NCBI RefSeq assembly: GCF_014109725.1
Contig: NZ_CP058554.1
Span: 2,046,001 to 2,110,000, forward strand
DNA length: 64,000 nt
Origin: Comamonas piscis
GTDB lineage: Bacteria > Pseudomonadota > Gammaproteobacteria > Burkholderiales > Burkholderiaceae_C
Direction: 5' to 3'
Shown here: positions 15,381 through 24,900 of the stretch, piece by piece
Layout: each line of letters starts with the position of its first letter
Numbering within the stretch: the first letter of the stretch is position 1
The notes under the pieces: generated by a model
What the model saw: the letters and a program-made list of their open reading frames with translations, nothing else
Told to the model about the DNA's origin: nothing
The model's database searches: none
Program-made: the position numbers and the translations under genes

Positions 15381-16607
15381 TTAAGGCGCGCTGAAATTGC
15401 CCGCATCCGGCGTGCGCTGCTGGCGCGCCTTGCTGCGCAAATAGGCCTTGGCGGCGGCCTCGGCGCTGGGGGAGTTGCTGGTTTCGCTGGCCGGGTCGGG
15501 CAGGGCGGGTTCGCTGTCCGATGCGGCTGGCGCGCCATTGCGCGCACGCGCAATCGCCTGGCCCAGCTCGACCACGGACATGGCGTAGAAGCTCGACAGG
15601 TTGTAGCGGGTGATGGTGTAGAAGTTGGGGGTGCCTACGACATACTGCGTTGCAGCGCTGGCGTTTTGCAGCTCGATCAGCGCCAGTGGGCCTGTGTGCT
15701 GGTTGCCGGGCGGCTGGATGCGCAGGCCCAGTGCAGCCATCTCGGCCGCGCTAAAGCTGGGCTTGATATCGGGGGCCAGCAAGGTCTCCAGCTGGGCCGG
15801 GCTGCTGTCCACCTGCACATCGTAGTAGGCGGGCATGCCGCGCTGCCAGCCATGGGCCACAAAGTAGTTGGCTACCGAGCCAATCGCGTCGGCGAAGCTG
15901 CCAAACAGGTTGATCTTGCCGTCGCCGTCAAAATCGACCGCGAAGTTGGACCAGCTGGTGGGCATGAACTGCGGCATGCCCATGGCGCCGGCATAGCTGC
16001 CGACGGTATCGAAGGGGTTGCTGCCGGTCAGGTAGGCGGTGGCCAAAAACTGCTCCAGCTCACCGCGAAAATACTTGGCCCGATCGGCCGCGCGTGGGTG
16101 GCTGGCCGGGTAGTCAAAAGCCAAGGTGGCCAGCGAATCGACGACCGTGAAATTGCCCATTTGCTGGCCGTAAATAGTCTCCACCCCAATGATGCCGACG
16201 ATGTACTCTGCCGGCACGCCATAGGTCTGCTCGGCGCGGGCCAGGGTGGCGGCGTTCTCGTTCCAAAACCGCAGGCCGGCGCGGATGCGGATCGGCTCAA
16301 CAAAGCGGCCCCGGTAGCCACGCCAGTTTTTGACGCCGGCGGGACCCGTGCGCGGCGTCATCAGACGCTGCACCGTGGCATTGAAGCGGGCTTGGTTGAT
16401 GCTGGCGCGTAGCCAGGCCTCATCGATATGGCGGCGCTCGGCGACTTCGCGTACAAAGACCTCGGCCTCGGGCCGGTTGCCGTAGCTGGACGAAGTCGTG
16501 GGGGAGTCAACGCTGCGGGCCTTGGCATTGCTCTTTTGGGCATAGGCGCCCGTGGCGCACAGGCCGGCGCAAAGCAGGGTCAGGGTGGTCTGAAGAATTC
16601 GGTGCAT
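15381..16607 (-). CDS. mltB: Lytic murein transglycosylase B
   Basis: 408 residues with a Sec signal peptide (cleaved after AYA, residue 23) and no lipobox. SLT-B domain: VGIIGVETIYGQQMGNFTV near residue 142 carries the catalytic Glu, GSYAGAMGMPQFMPTSW is the second family motif, and DFDGDGKINLFGSFADAIGS resembles the calcium-binding EF-like loop known from the MltB family. It cleaves peptidoglycan to 1,6-anhydro-muropeptides in the periplasm. The last 60 residues are Ser/Ala/Pro-rich and look disordered. It is six bases downstream of the transglutaminase gene and may be the last gene of that operon. Confidence 0.92.
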   Translation of the reverse strand: MHRILQTTLTLLCAGLCATGAYAQKSNAKARSVDSPTTSSSYGNRPEAEVFVREVAERRHIDEAWLRASINQARFNATVQRLMTPRTGPAGVKNWRGYRGRFVEPIRIRAGLRFWNENAATLARAEQTYGVPAEYIVGIIGVETIYGQQMGNFTVVDSLATLAFDYPASHPRAADRAKYFRGELEQFLATAYLTGSNPFDTVGSYAGAMGMPQFMPTSWSNFAVDFDGDGKINLFGSFADAIGSVANYFVAHGWQRGMPAYYDVQVDSSPAQLETLLAPDIKPSFSAAEMAALGLRIQPPGNQHTGPLALIELQNASAATQYVVGTPNFYTITRYNLSSFYAMSVVELGQAIARARNGAPAASDSEPALPDPASETSNSPSAEAAAKAYLRSKARQQRTPDAGNFSAP

Positions 16608-16613
16608 GGGGTT

Positions 16614-18698
16614 TTATACCTTGTTTGCCTGGGCCCGCAGGCGGGACCAGGGCAGAAGTCGTAATTGTTTGCGAAGCGCTGCCAGCTCGGCCTTGGGCGC
16701 CGCCTGGCCCGTGGCATGGGCGTAACGCTGGCGCTCCATGGCCTTGAGCCACTGGCCAAAAGCAGGCGCTAGATCCGGTGCCTGGGCATGCACCATGCGG
16801 GCCAAAATGCGTGGCGTGTTGGCGTTGCTGAGGGCGGCATCTGGCATGCCTGCCTGGCGCATGCGCTTGCGCGCCTGGGTTAACAAGGCCAGCCAGGGAT
16901 CTGTGCGCCTGCGCTGGTACTGCAGCACCAGCACGACGATGAGGGCTGCCGCCAGTACCAGGCCACCCAGGATGCGGACCAGGTCCATCCAGTTGGGGCT
17001 GGACAGGCCCAGCTTGCTCAGCATGTCCATCTGCTCGCGCTGGGTGTAGTTCAGCACCCACTGGTTCCAGCTGTTGTTGACTGCCTCCCAGACCGCACGC
17101 ATGCGTTGCAGTCCATTGATGGTGGCGGCATTGCTGACGTTGATGCCCATGAAGTTGGGGGTGTTGAGGCGCTGGGCGGCGCCGACACGGCCCGGGTTGA
17201 CGGAGCCGGTCGGGTCATAGCGCACCCAGCCTTTTTCCTCGCCCAGCCAAACCTCGGCCCAAGCATGGGCATCGGCCTGGCGCACGGTCCAGTAGCCGTC
17301 CACGCTGTTGGACTCGCCGCCTTGGTAGCCGGTCACAATGCGCGCTGGCACGCCAGCGCTGCGCAGCGCAATGACGAAGGCGGCCGAGATGTGTTCGCAA
17401 AAGCCTTGTTTGCGGTCAAACCAGAACTCATCAGCCGCCTGGCCGGTATAAACGCCGGGGTCGAGCGTATAGGTGTAGCCGCCATTGCGCAGTTGCGCTT
17501 GCAGACGCTGCACCAGCTGTTCGTGGCGGTCGGGCCGGTCGCCCATCTCGGCCATCAGCTGTGCCACCCAGGCCTGGGTGCGCGGGTTGCTGTTGGCCGG
17601 CAGGCGGCGGTTAAAGGCCAGCTCGCGGTTGCCCGCATGCATGCCAAAGCGGTAGCGCGGATGGCTTTCTACCGCGATGCGCGTCACCTCGGTAATCGGC
17701 CGGTTGCTGAGCCATTGCAGATCGCCGGTGCTGTAGGCGCGGCCCCGGGGCAGTTGCGGTGCACTGCGGGTCAGGTCCAAGGTCAACAGCCAGGGCTTGT
17801 GGTGGGGCTCCAGGGTCAGCTCATAGCGCAGCGGCTCGCCTTCGGTGGCGATGTCGTTGAAGAGCTTGTCGTCGGGGGTGCGAAAGCTGGGCGTCGCCCG
17901 CCAGGTGGTGCCGTCAAAATCCGACAGCACCGGCCCGCGCCAGTACAGCTGGTTGGCGGCCGGCGGCCGGTTTTGCGGGGTGTCGAACTTGACGCGAAAG
18001 GCAATGCCTTCGTCCTGCGCCAGCGATGCCACCGAGCCGACCGTCATTTCCTCCGAGAGGCCGGTTTTGGCGGTTGGGTTTTGGGGCACGCCCCAGAGTG
18101 GCGCCATGCGCGGGAACAGCACAAACAGCGCCAAGGTGAGTGGCGCACCGATGGCGACCATCTTGAGTGACAACCCAGCGGCAAACTTGATCGACGGCTG
18201 GCCGACCGGCATATGCGCATGCACCAAGGCTGTGAGCAAGCCCACCAGGCCGATGGCAATGGCGAGCGCCGTCAGCAGCGACTGCGAATGCAGAAAGTTG
18301 GCAATCAGCGCGAAAAAGCCCAGAAAGAACACGACCATGGCATCGCGCTTGGCGCGCATCTCCATGGTTTTGAGGGTGAGCAGCATGCAGACCAGGGTGA
18401 CGCCGGCATCGGCGCCCAGGATGGTGCGGTAGCTGAGCAAGGTCAGGCCGACGACCAGCACCAGCAGCGCCAGCAGCTGCCAACGGCCGGGCAAGGGCTT
18501 GTGGCGCAGCGCAATGCTGCCCCTCCAGGCGAGCAGGGCATAGGCCAGTGCAGAAGCCCAGATCGGCAGGGTGGCAGTGAGGGGCAACAAGACCCAACCG
18601 ACGACGGCCAGCAAAAACACGGTATCGCGCGCCTCGCGTGGCAGCGCGGTCCAGCGGGCACGGCCCGCAGGCCGGGTGGGAGAGAAAACAGAGGACAT
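16614..18698 (-). CDS. TgpA-type membrane transglutaminase-like protein (DUF3488)
   Basis: 694 residues from the ATG at 18698, ten bases after the DUF58 gene, with AGGAAC before it. Residues 15-180 hold at least five membrane helices (DUF3488). A periplasmic region follows with the transglutaminase core: QGFCEHISAAF (Cys), ADAHAWAEVWL (His) and GWVRYDPTG (Asp), a complete triad. Near residue 560 a further membrane helix (LGGLVLAAALIVVLVLQY) leads to a cytoplasmic DUF4129-like tail. P. aeruginosa TgpA is essential and linked to the envelope. Order moxR-DUF58-tgpA is the standard operon. Confidence 0.9.
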   Translation of the reverse strand: MSSVFSPTRPAGRARWTALPREARDTVFLLAVVGWVLLPLTATLPIWASALAYALLAWRGSIALRHKPLPGRWQLLALLVLVVGLTLLSYRTILGADAGVTLVCMLLTLKTMEMRAKRDAMVVFFLGFFALIANFLHSQSLLTALAIAIGLVGLLTALVHAHMPVGQPSIKFAAGLSLKMVAIGAPLTLALFVLFPRMAPLWGVPQNPTAKTGLSEEMTVGSVASLAQDEGIAFRVKFDTPQNRPPAANQLYWRGPVLSDFDGTTWRATPSFRTPDDKLFNDIATEGEPLRYELTLEPHHKPWLLTLDLTRSAPQLPRGRAYSTGDLQWLSNRPITEVTRIAVESHPRYRFGMHAGNRELAFNRRLPANSNPRTQAWVAQLMAEMGDRPDRHEQLVQRLQAQLRNGGYTYTLDPGVYTGQAADEFWFDRKQGFCEHISAAFVIALRSAGVPARIVTGYQGGESNSVDGYWTVRQADAHAWAEVWLGEEKGWVRYDPTGSVNPGRVGAAQRLNTPNFMGINVSNAATINGLQRMRAVWEAVNNSWNQWVLNYTQREQMDMLSKLGLSSPNWMDLVRILGGLVLAAALIVVLVLQYQRRRTDPWLALLTQARKRMRQAGMPDAALSNANTPRILARMVHAQAPDLAPAFGQWLKAMERQRYAHATGQAAPKAELAALRKQLRLLPWSRLRAQANKV

Positions 18699-18708
18699 GG
18701 GCGTGTTC

Positions 18709-19731
18709 CTAGGCCAATGCCAGCGCACGCAGGCAAGCCTGGCGGTGCTCGGGGCCACTGTCGGCGGGCTGACCGGCATGGGCCGGGCTAGCCTGCCCTA
18801 AACGCAGGCCGTAGCGCAGGCCTTGTTGGTCGGCCATCAGCACCCAGGCGGCCAGGCGCGAGAGCTGGCCTTCGCGCTCGGCCAGGCCGCAGTGCTGCGC
18901 ATCCAACCACAGGTCCTGCTGCGCCTGGTGCTGGTTGTCGCGCACCACAAAATGGCCATTGCCGGTCGCCATAGCGGTGGCGGCTTTCTTCCAGACCACC
19001 AGCTTGAGCGGATCGCCGCGCCGGTAGCCACGCACGCCGTCGAACTCGCCGCTGCTGGCCCGCAGGCTGGCGCTGCTGCCGGTGCCGGCATCGGCCAGCC
19101 CTAGAGGCAGCGGCGGCGGGTTGGTCTCGGGGCTGGGGTAGACCAGGGCTTTTTCGGTGGTTCGGAAAACGGTCCACATCCGGAACACGCCCAGCGGAAA
19201 GCGCGTCTCGACCAGCACCGCCGGCAAGCTTTGGTAACCCCGGCGCTCGGCCGTGGTGCTCAGCTGCAGCTGGGTGCTGGCCTGGGCCGCCACATCGGCC
19301 AGGCTCAGCGCCGTGCCTTGGTAGTGGCGAATGCCCAGCGCATAGCGGGCGCGTCGGCTGGGGTTGTCCAGCCGCAGATCAAGCCGCAGCGCCTGGCCGG
19401 CAAACTGCGCGTCAGGTGCATGCAGCTCCAACTGCAGACCCAGCAGATTGCGGTAGCCGATGCCGACCGAGACCAGCGCGGCACCGGTCAGCATAAAGGT
19501 CAGCAAAAAGCCCAGGTTGAGCTGAAAGTTGATGCTGGTCACCAGCAGCAGCAGCAGGGTGAGCGCCAACATCCAGCCAGCGCGGGTGGGCAGCAGGTAG
19601 AGGTTGCGGCGGCTCACCACATGGCTGCTGGCGCTGGGTAAATGGGCCAGCCACCATTGGCGCATGCGCTGGCGCAGCCGCTGGATGGGGCTTGTGCGGG
19701 GCGGCGCGGAAGCCGCAGAGGGCGGGTTCAC
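18709..19731 (-). CDS. DUF58 membrane protein
   Basis: 340 residues with a GTG start one base after the moxR stop. Two adjoining membrane helices at residues 53-90 (MLALTLLLLLVTSINF, LLTFMLTGAALVSVGI), then a beta-rich domain and the DUF58 signature SGEFDGVRGYRRGDPLKLVVWKK near residue 235. DUF58 proteins are the usual partner of MoxR ATPases and often carry VWA-like folds. It probably links MoxR remodelling to the transglutaminase encoded next. Confidence 0.88.
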   Translation of the reverse strand: MNPPSAASAPPRTSPIQRLRQRMRQWWLAHLPSASSHVVSRRNLYLLPTRAGWMLALTLLLLLVTSINFQLNLGFLLTFMLTGAALVSVGIGYRNLLGLQLELHAPDAQFAGQALRLDLRLDNPSRRARYALGIRHYQGTALSLADVAAQASTQLQLSTTAERRGYQSLPAVLVETRFPLGVFRMWTVFRTTEKALVYPSPETNPPPLPLGLADAGTGSSASLRASSGEFDGVRGYRRGDPLKLVVWKKAATAMATGNGHFVVRDNQHQAQQDLWLDAQHCGLAEREGQLSRLAAWVLMADQQGLRYGLRLGQASPAHAGQPADSGPEHRQACLRALALA

Positions 19732-19732
19732 G

Positions 19733-20653
19733 CTAGTGCAGCGGAACGCTGTCCATCATCGCGCGCACCTGCTCCACGGCGCTGCGCCCCGAGGTGCTGA
19801 CGGGCACCATCCGGTGCGCCGTCGTCTGCGGCAGGATGGCCTGTACATCATCGGGAGCCACATAGTCGCGCCCCTGGATCAAGGCCTGGGCCTTGGCGGC
19901 GCGGATCAGGCCAATGCCTGCGCGTGGCGACAGGCCCTGCACAAACCATTTGCCCGAGCGCGTGGCCGCAATCAGCGCCTGCACATAGTGGATCAGTGCA
20001 TCGCTGGCGCGCACGCTGCTCACTTCTTGCTGCAGAAACTTCAGCTCCACCGCCGATGTGAGTGCTGGCAACTGGTTGGCAATATCGCGGTGGCCTTGGC
20101 CGGCCAGCAGCTGGAACTCGGCCGCCTGGTCCGGGTAGCCCAGCGAGATGCGCATCAGAAAGCGGTCCAATTGGCTCTCGGGTAGCGCATAGGTGCCCAG
20201 CTGGTCCAGCGGGTTCTGGGTGGCAATGACGAAAAACGGCTGCGGCAGCGGGCGCGTGGCACCCTCGACCGTCACCTGCTTTTCTTCCATGGCCTCCAGG
20301 AGCGCGCTTTGCGTCTTGGGGCTGGCGCGGTTGATCTCATCGGCCAGCAAAATCTGGGTGAATACGGGGCCGGGATGAAACACAAAAGCCTGCTGCTCGC
20401 GCTCATAGACCGATACGCCGGTCAGGTCGCTGGGCATCAGATCTGCGGTGAATTGCACCCGTGCAAACTGCAGGCCCAAGGTGCGGGCCAGCGCGTGCGA
20501 AAGTGTGGTCTTACCCACACCCGGTACGTCTTCAATCAGCAGGTGTCCTCCCGCCAGCAAACAAGTCAGGCAATCCTGAACCTGCGCCGGTTTCCCCACA
20601 ATCACCGTGTTAAGCTGAGTCAATAATTTTTGTATGGTGTGCTGTGTCTGCAT
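19733..20653 (-). CDS. MoxR-family AAA+ ATPase
   Basis: 306 residues from the ATG at 20653. Walker A GVGKTTLSHA near residue 44, Walker B QILLADEINRASPKTQSALLEAMEE, sensor VIATQNPLDQLGTYALPESQLDRF, and the lid domain with GLSPRAGIGLIRAAKA. It is a chaperone-like ATPase that remodels VWA or DUF58 partners. First gene of the moxR-DUF58-tgpA-mltB unit, divergent from the deacetylase gene with 43 bases between starts, so their promoters overlap. Confidence 0.92.
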   Translation of the reverse strand: MQTQHTIQKLLTQLNTVIVGKPAQVQDCLTCLLAGGHLLIEDVPGVGKTTLSHALARTLGLQFARVQFTADLMPSDLTGVSVYEREQQAFVFHPGPVFTQILLADEINRASPKTQSALLEAMEEKQVTVEGATRPLPQPFFVIATQNPLDQLGTYALPESQLDRFLMRISLGYPDQAAEFQLLAGQGHRDIANQLPALTSAVELKFLQQEVSSVRASDALIHYVQALIAATRSGKWFVQGLSPRAGIGLIRAAKAQALIQGRDYVAPDDVQAILPQTTAHRMVPVSTSGRSAVEQVRAMMDSVPLH

Positions 20654-20696
20654 CCCATCACAATAAACGACAAAAACAGTTAAGGAGACGAAGACT

Positions 20697-21650
20697 GTGT
20701 CCAAGACAGGTTATTTCAGCCATCGTGACTGCTGGCTGCACGACATGGGGCCTGCCCACCCTGAATGCGCTGCACGCCTGGATGCGATTGAAGACCGCCT
20801 GCTGATCACCGGAGTGGGAGATGCGTTGGACCGGCGCGACGCCCCCAAGGCCACGATGTCCGATCTGGAGCTGGCGCATGAGCGCCTGCATATTGCATCG
20901 ATACGCGGCCTGTGCGAGATGGCTGCCGACAACCAGGCCATCGGCGGCCCGGCAACCTTGATGCTAGACACCGACACCGCCGTCAATGGCGCCACCTGGA
21001 ATGCCGCGCTGCGCGCTTGCGGCGCCGCGCTGGCTGCCACTGATGCGGTGATCAGCGGTGAGATGGAAAACGCCTTTTGCGCCGTGCGCCCGCCAGGCCA
21101 CCATGCAACGCGCAAGCAGGCCATGGGTTTTTGCTTTTTCAACAATGTCGCCGTTGCTGCTAAATATGCGCTGATGCGCCACCAGCTCAAGCGCGTAGCG
21201 ATTGTCGATTTTGATGTGCACCACGGCAACGGCACCGAGGACATCTGCGCAGGCGACCCGCACATTCTGATGGTGGGTATCTTTCAGCACCCCTTCTATC
21301 CCCATTCGGGCGACAAGGACCCGGCCGCGAACATGCTCAATGTGCCGGTACCGGCCTATACCAAGGGCATGGATATTCGCGAGATTGTCGAGACCTACTG
21401 GATTCCGCGCCTTGAAGAATTCAAGCCCGAGATGATTTTTATCAGCGCCGGCTTTGATGCCCACCGCGAAGACGACATGGGCCAGTTGGGCATGGTCGAG
21501 GCCGACTATGCATGGATTACCCACCGCATCAAGGACATTGCGCGCCGCTTCTGCAAGGGCCGCATCGTCTCCTGCCTGGAAGGCGGCTATGTGATGACGC
21601 CGCTGGCGGCCAGCGTGGAAGCCCATATCCGCGTACTTGCCGATCTGTAA
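20697..21650 (+). CDS. Histone-deacetylase-family amidohydrolase
   Basis: 317 residues, GTG start with AAGGAG ten bases before. Zinc and catalytic motifs are intact: RPPGHHATRKQAMGFCFFNN (His dyad), VAIVDFDVHHGNGT (Asp and His zinc ligands), FISAGFDAHREDD (second Asp), and CLEGGY (catalytic Tyr). Bacterial members act on acetylpolyamines or other acetylated small molecules, or on proteins. The crotonase gene follows 21 bases later and is probably cotranscribed. The true substrate cannot be told from sequence. Confidence 0.9.
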   Translation: MSKTGYFSHRDCWLHDMGPAHPECAARLDAIEDRLLITGVGDALDRRDAPKATMSDLELAHERLHIASIRGLCEMAADNQAIGGPATLMLDTDTAVNGATWNAALRACGAALAATDAVISGEMENAFCAVRPPGHHATRKQAMGFCFFNNVAVAAKYALMRHQLKRVAIVDFDVHHGNGTEDICAGDPHILMVGIFQHPFYPHSGDKDPAANMLNVPVPAYTKGMDIREIVETYWIPRLEEFKPEMIFISAGFDAHREDDMGQLGMVEADYAWITHRIKDIARRFCKGRIVSCLEGGYVMTPLAASVEAHIRVLADL

Positions 21651-21671
21651 ACACCTTTTGAGGACCTGGCA

Positions 21672-22451
21672 ATGACCGACAGCAACTTGCTTGTGCAGAC
21701 CCGTGACGCGCGCGGCGTGGTGACCTTGTGCATGAACGATGCGGCGCGCTTCAATGCGCTGGGTGACGAGATGCTGGCCGCCTTGCGTGCAGCCTTGGCC
21801 GCCATTGCGCAGGATGCCTCCGTGCGCGTGGTGGTGCTGGCCGCCGAAGGCCGGGCCTTTTGTGCGGGCCATAACCTCAAGGACATGGCGGCCCACCCGG
21901 ATCGTGCGTGGTACCAGGACCTGTTTAATCGCTGCAGCCAGGTGATGATGGCGATCCAGAAACTGCCGGTGCCCGTCATTGCGCGGGTGCAGGGTATGGC
22001 CACTGCGGCCGGCTGCCAATTGGTGGCGCAATGTGACCTGGCCGTTGCCAGCAGCGACGCCAGCTTTGCCACCAGCGGAATCCAATACGGCCTGTTCTGT
22101 GCCACGCCCAGCGTGCCCCTGGTGCGCAATATGCCCATCAAACAAGCGATGGAAATGCTGTTGACGGGTGAGTTCATCAGCGCCGAGCAGGCGCTGGCCC
22201 AGGGCCTCGTCAACCGCGTGGCTGTGCCCGAGCAGCTGGATGCGGAGCTGGAACAGCTCGTCGCTGCCATCGTCAGCAAACCCGCCGCTGCCGTGCGCAT
22301 GGGCAAAGCCCTTGTCTACCAGCAGCGGGAGCTGGGCATCGAAGCGGCCTACCAGGTGGCCAGCCAGTGCATGGCCTCCAACATGATGGACGGCAATGCG
22401 CAAGAAGGGGCTCAGGCCTTTGCGCAGAAGCGCAAGCCGGTTTGGTCTTAG
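21672..22451 (+). CDS. Crotonase-family protein of ECHDC3 type, no catalytic glutamates
   Basis: 259 residues, GAGGA before the start. The crotonase fold is clear (GRAFCAGHNLKDMAAHPDR oxyanion strand, VQGMATAAGCQLVAQCDLAV). At the two positions where hydratases have Glu, this protein has Gln (GCQL) and Gly (FATSGIQYG). The stretch SGIQYGLFCATPSVPLVRNM resembles human ECHDC3, which shares these losses. Water addition to enoyl-CoA is therefore doubtful; another acyl-CoA reaction or a binding role is more likely. Confidence 0.85.
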   Translation: MTDSNLLVQTRDARGVVTLCMNDAARFNALGDEMLAALRAALAAIAQDASVRVVVLAAEGRAFCAGHNLKDMAAHPDRAWYQDLFNRCSQVMMAIQKLPVPVIARVQGMATAAGCQLVAQCDLAVASSDASFATSGIQYGLFCATPSVPLVRNMPIKQAMEMLLTGEFISAEQALAQGLVNRVAVPEQLDAELEQLVAAIVSKPAAAVRMGKALVYQQRELGIEAAYQVASQCMASNMMDGNAQEGAQAFAQKRKPVWS

Positions 22452-22536
22452 GCCCACGCCAGCCCAGGCCAAGCGCCCCAGGAACTCTGCCACTCCTACA
22501 CCACCCCCTGCGCCATCGGTGATACGGTACGGAACC

Positions 22537-22565
22537 AGCATATGCTTGCGCGTATGCTTTTTTTT
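22537..22565 (+). terminator. Terminator after crotonase gene
   Basis: AGCATA-N10-TATGCT followed by seven further T. The stem is short but the T run is strong. Confidence 0.6.
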
Positions 22566-22585
22566 GGACCCGATAAGGCTGGCGC

Positions 22586-23860
22586 ATGGATATCTTTGAT
22601 CGTTTGAGAGTGGACTTTGAGCAGTCCAGCACCTGGCAGGAGCTGGCGGTTCTGGTGATTTGCATTGGCCTGGCCTGGTTGCTGACGCGCAGTTTTTACC
22701 ACCATCGCGATGTTGGCAAGCCATCGGTCTGGTTTGGCAAGACGGCCTGGGGCGGGGCGCTGTTCCCACTGCTGGCGCTGCTGTTCACCGCTGCGGCCCG
22801 CATGCTGGTAGAGCACTACCAGCCGGTATTTTTGCTGCGGCTGGCGGTGCAGATTCTGCTGTCGCTGGCGGTGATCCGCATGGTGGCCCGGGTGTTGGCC
22901 AAGACCTTTCCCAACTCCACCTTGGTGCGGCTGATTGAACGGATCTTCTCCTGGCTGGCCTGGGGCGTGGCAGTTCTCGGCATCCTGGGTGTTTTGCCGC
23001 AGGTGATGGCCCAGCTCGACAGCGTGCAGTTCGCGTTTGGCAAGACGTCGATATCGGTGCTGGAGCTGTTCCAGGGCGCGATATCGGTGGGCATGGTGAT
23101 GTTGGTGGTGCTGTGGATTTCGACCACCTTTGAGCAGCGCGTGATAGACGACATGGTCAAGGACCTGTCCATGCGCAAGATGGCGGTCAACCTGACGCGC
23201 ATGCTGCTGATCACCATTGGCTTGCTCGTGGCGCTGTCCTTGGTCGGGGTTGATCTGACGGCTTTGTCCGTGCTGGGTGGTGCCTTTGGTGTCGGCCTGG
23301 GTTTTGGCATGCAGAAGATCGCCTCCAACTATGTCAGCGGCTTTTTGGTGCTGATCGAGCGGGCCTTGCGCATTGGCGACAATGTGCGCGTCGATGGCTT
23401 TGAAGGCCGAATCACCGACATCCGCACCCGCTACACCGTGATTCGCGCCTCCAACGGACGCGAGTCGATTGTCCCCAATGAGACCTTGATCACCCAGCGG
23501 GTCGAGAACCTCACCGATGCGGACCAGAAGTTCAATCTGGCGACCCAGATCGTGGTGGGCGCGGACAGCGATGTGGCGCAGGTGCGCGAGGTGCTGAAGA
23601 ACGCCGCGCTGGCGCAGGACCGCGTGCTGGCTAAGCCGGAGCCCTCGGTTTTCCTGGTGAATTTTGCGCCCGACGGGCTGGAGTTCAGCCTGAGCTTCTA
23701 CATCAACGACCCGATGAACGGCCAGGCCAATGTGAAGTCGGCGGTCAATATCGCGGTGCTGGAAGGGCTGCGCGCTGCCAAGATCGACATTCCGTTCCCG
23801 CAACGTGTTTTGCATATCCCGAACAATGGCGGTGGTGCAATACCTGCCAGCCAGGGCTGA
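22586..23860 (+). CDS. Mechanosensitive channel of the MscS family
   Basis: 424 residues. Residues 15-180 hold about four to five membrane helices. The pore helix and gate follow near residues 205-240: VDLTALSVLGGAFGVGLGFGMQKIASNYVSGFLVL, the MscS TM3 signature. The cytoplasmic beta domain has GRITDIRTRYTVIRASNGRESIVPNE. It releases solutes on hypo-osmotic shock. It is longer than E. coli MscS (286), with extra N-terminal helices, like the YbdG/YnaI branches. Confidence 0.88.
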   Translation: MDIFDRLRVDFEQSSTWQELAVLVICIGLAWLLTRSFYHHRDVGKPSVWFGKTAWGGALFPLLALLFTAAARMLVEHYQPVFLLRLAVQILLSLAVIRMVARVLAKTFPNSTLVRLIERIFSWLAWGVAVLGILGVLPQVMAQLDSVQFAFGKTSISVLELFQGAISVGMVMLVVLWISTTFEQRVIDDMVKDLSMRKMAVNLTRMLLITIGLLVALSLVGVDLTALSVLGGAFGVGLGFGMQKIASNYVSGFLVLIERALRIGDNVRVDGFEGRITDIRTRYTVIRASNGRESIVPNETLITQRVENLTDADQKFNLATQIVVGADSDVAQVREVLKNAALAQDRVLAKPEPSVFLVNFAPDGLEFSLSFYINDPMNGQANVKSAVNIAVLEGLRAAKIDIPFPQRVLHIPNNGGGAIPASQG

Positions 23861-23941
23861 TGAACCGCCAACTTGTGCGGAGAATAGAGGCTGGCGCGCG
23901 GGGATGCGCCGATAATTGATTGTCATCAGCCGCCTGACCAC

Positions 23942-23966
23942 GAAAAAGCACGGTCGTGCTGTTTTT
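23942..23966 (+). terminator. Terminator after mscS gene
   Basis: AAAAAGCACGGTCGTGCTGTTTTT: compact GC stem followed by a T run. Confidence 0.6.
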
Positions 23967-24062
23967 GTGCGATGATGGCTTGATCCATGCCCATGGCTGA
24001 GTGGCCGCGCCTACGCGCCGCTGCTGGCGCAAACCTATTGAACAACTCAGGAGTCGAGGTTT

Positions 24063-24812
24063 ATGAAAGTACTGGTACCCGTCAAACGCGTGGTGGACTA
24101 CAACGTCAAGGTGCGCGTCAAGAGCGATGGCTCGGGTGTGGACATTGCGAACGTGAAGATGTCGATGAACCCCTTTGATGAAATCGCGGTGGAAGAGGCC
24201 GTGCGATTGAAGGAAAAGGGCGTTGTGACCGAGATCATCGCCGTGAGCTGCGGTGTGACCCAGTGCCAGGAAACCCTGCGCACCGCGATGGCCATTGGTG
24301 CCGACCGCGCCATCCTCGTCGAAACCGCTGAAGAGCTGCAGCCACTGGCTGTTGCCAAGCTCCTGAAGGCCCTGGTCGACAAAGAGCAGCCAGGCCTCGT
24401 GATCTGCGGCAAGCAAGCCATTGACGACGACGCCAACCAGACCGGCCAGATGCTGGCCGCGCTGGGCGACTTGCCCCAAGCCACCTTCGCCTCCAAGGTC
24501 GAAGTCGCTGGCGACAAGGTCAATGTGACGCGCGAAGTGGACGGAGGCTTGGAGACCCTGTCTCTGACCATGCCCGCCGTCATCACCACCGACCTGCGCC
24601 TCAACGAGCCCCGCTACGTCACCTTGCCCAACATCATGAAGGCCAAGAAAAAGCAGCTCGACACGTTAAAGCCAGAAGACCTGGGTGTGGATGTGAGCCC
24701 GCGCCTGAAGACCTTGAAGGTGGAAGAACCCGCCAAGCGCGGCGCAGGCGTCAAGGTGCCCGATGTGGCCACCTTGATCGACAAGCTCAAGAACGAAGCC
24801 AAAGTCATCTAA
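24063..24812 (+). CDS. etfB: Electron transfer flavoprotein beta subunit
   Basis: 249 residues, AGGAG well placed. Begins MKVLVPVKRVVDYNVKVRV, with VICGKQAIDDDANQTGQMLA near residue 120 (AMP-binding) and the beta-subunit signature TREVDGGLETLSLTMPAVIT. It pairs with EtfA to take electrons from acyl-CoA and similar dehydrogenases to ETF-ubiquinone oxidoreductase. It is followed by etfA after a 153-base gap that carries an intergenic repeat. Confidence 0.95.
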   Translation: MKVLVPVKRVVDYNVKVRVKSDGSGVDIANVKMSMNPFDEIAVEEAVRLKEKGVVTEIIAVSCGVTQCQETLRTAMAIGADRAILVETAEELQPLAVAKLLKALVDKEQPGLVICGKQAIDDDANQTGQMLAALGDLPQATFASKVEVAGDKVNVTREVDGGLETLSLTMPAVITTDLRLNEPRYVTLPNIMKAKKKQLDTLKPEDLGVDVSPRLKTLKVEEPAKRGAGVKVPDVATLIDKLKNEAKVI

Positions 24813-24816
24813 CCTT

Positions 24817-24900
24817 GACCCCCCTGAGTCGCCTGCGGCGCCTTCCCCCCAGGGGGACGACGACCACGCTGCGGGGCGGCCCTTGCTAGTCGTCCCGCTG
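24817..24900. repeat. Intergenic GC-rich repeat element between etfB and etfA
   Basis: Begins CCCCCCTGAGTCGCCTGCGG, contains CTTCCCCCCAGGGGGACGAC and ends GGGGCGGCCCTTGC. From memory, near-copies of this string are scattered between genes in Comamonas, Acidovorax and Delftia. It can fold strongly (CCCCCTGAG... against ...CAGGGGG). Only this copy is seen in the window. Confidence 0.6.

Noticed and set aside
20964..22769. 601-codon open frame antisense to the deacetylase and crotonase genes
   Set aside because: Both sense genes have intact family motifs and RBS; antisense frame does not.
22496..23941. 481-codon open frame antisense to the mscS gene
   Set aside because: Shadow of an intact MscS gene; no RBS or motif.
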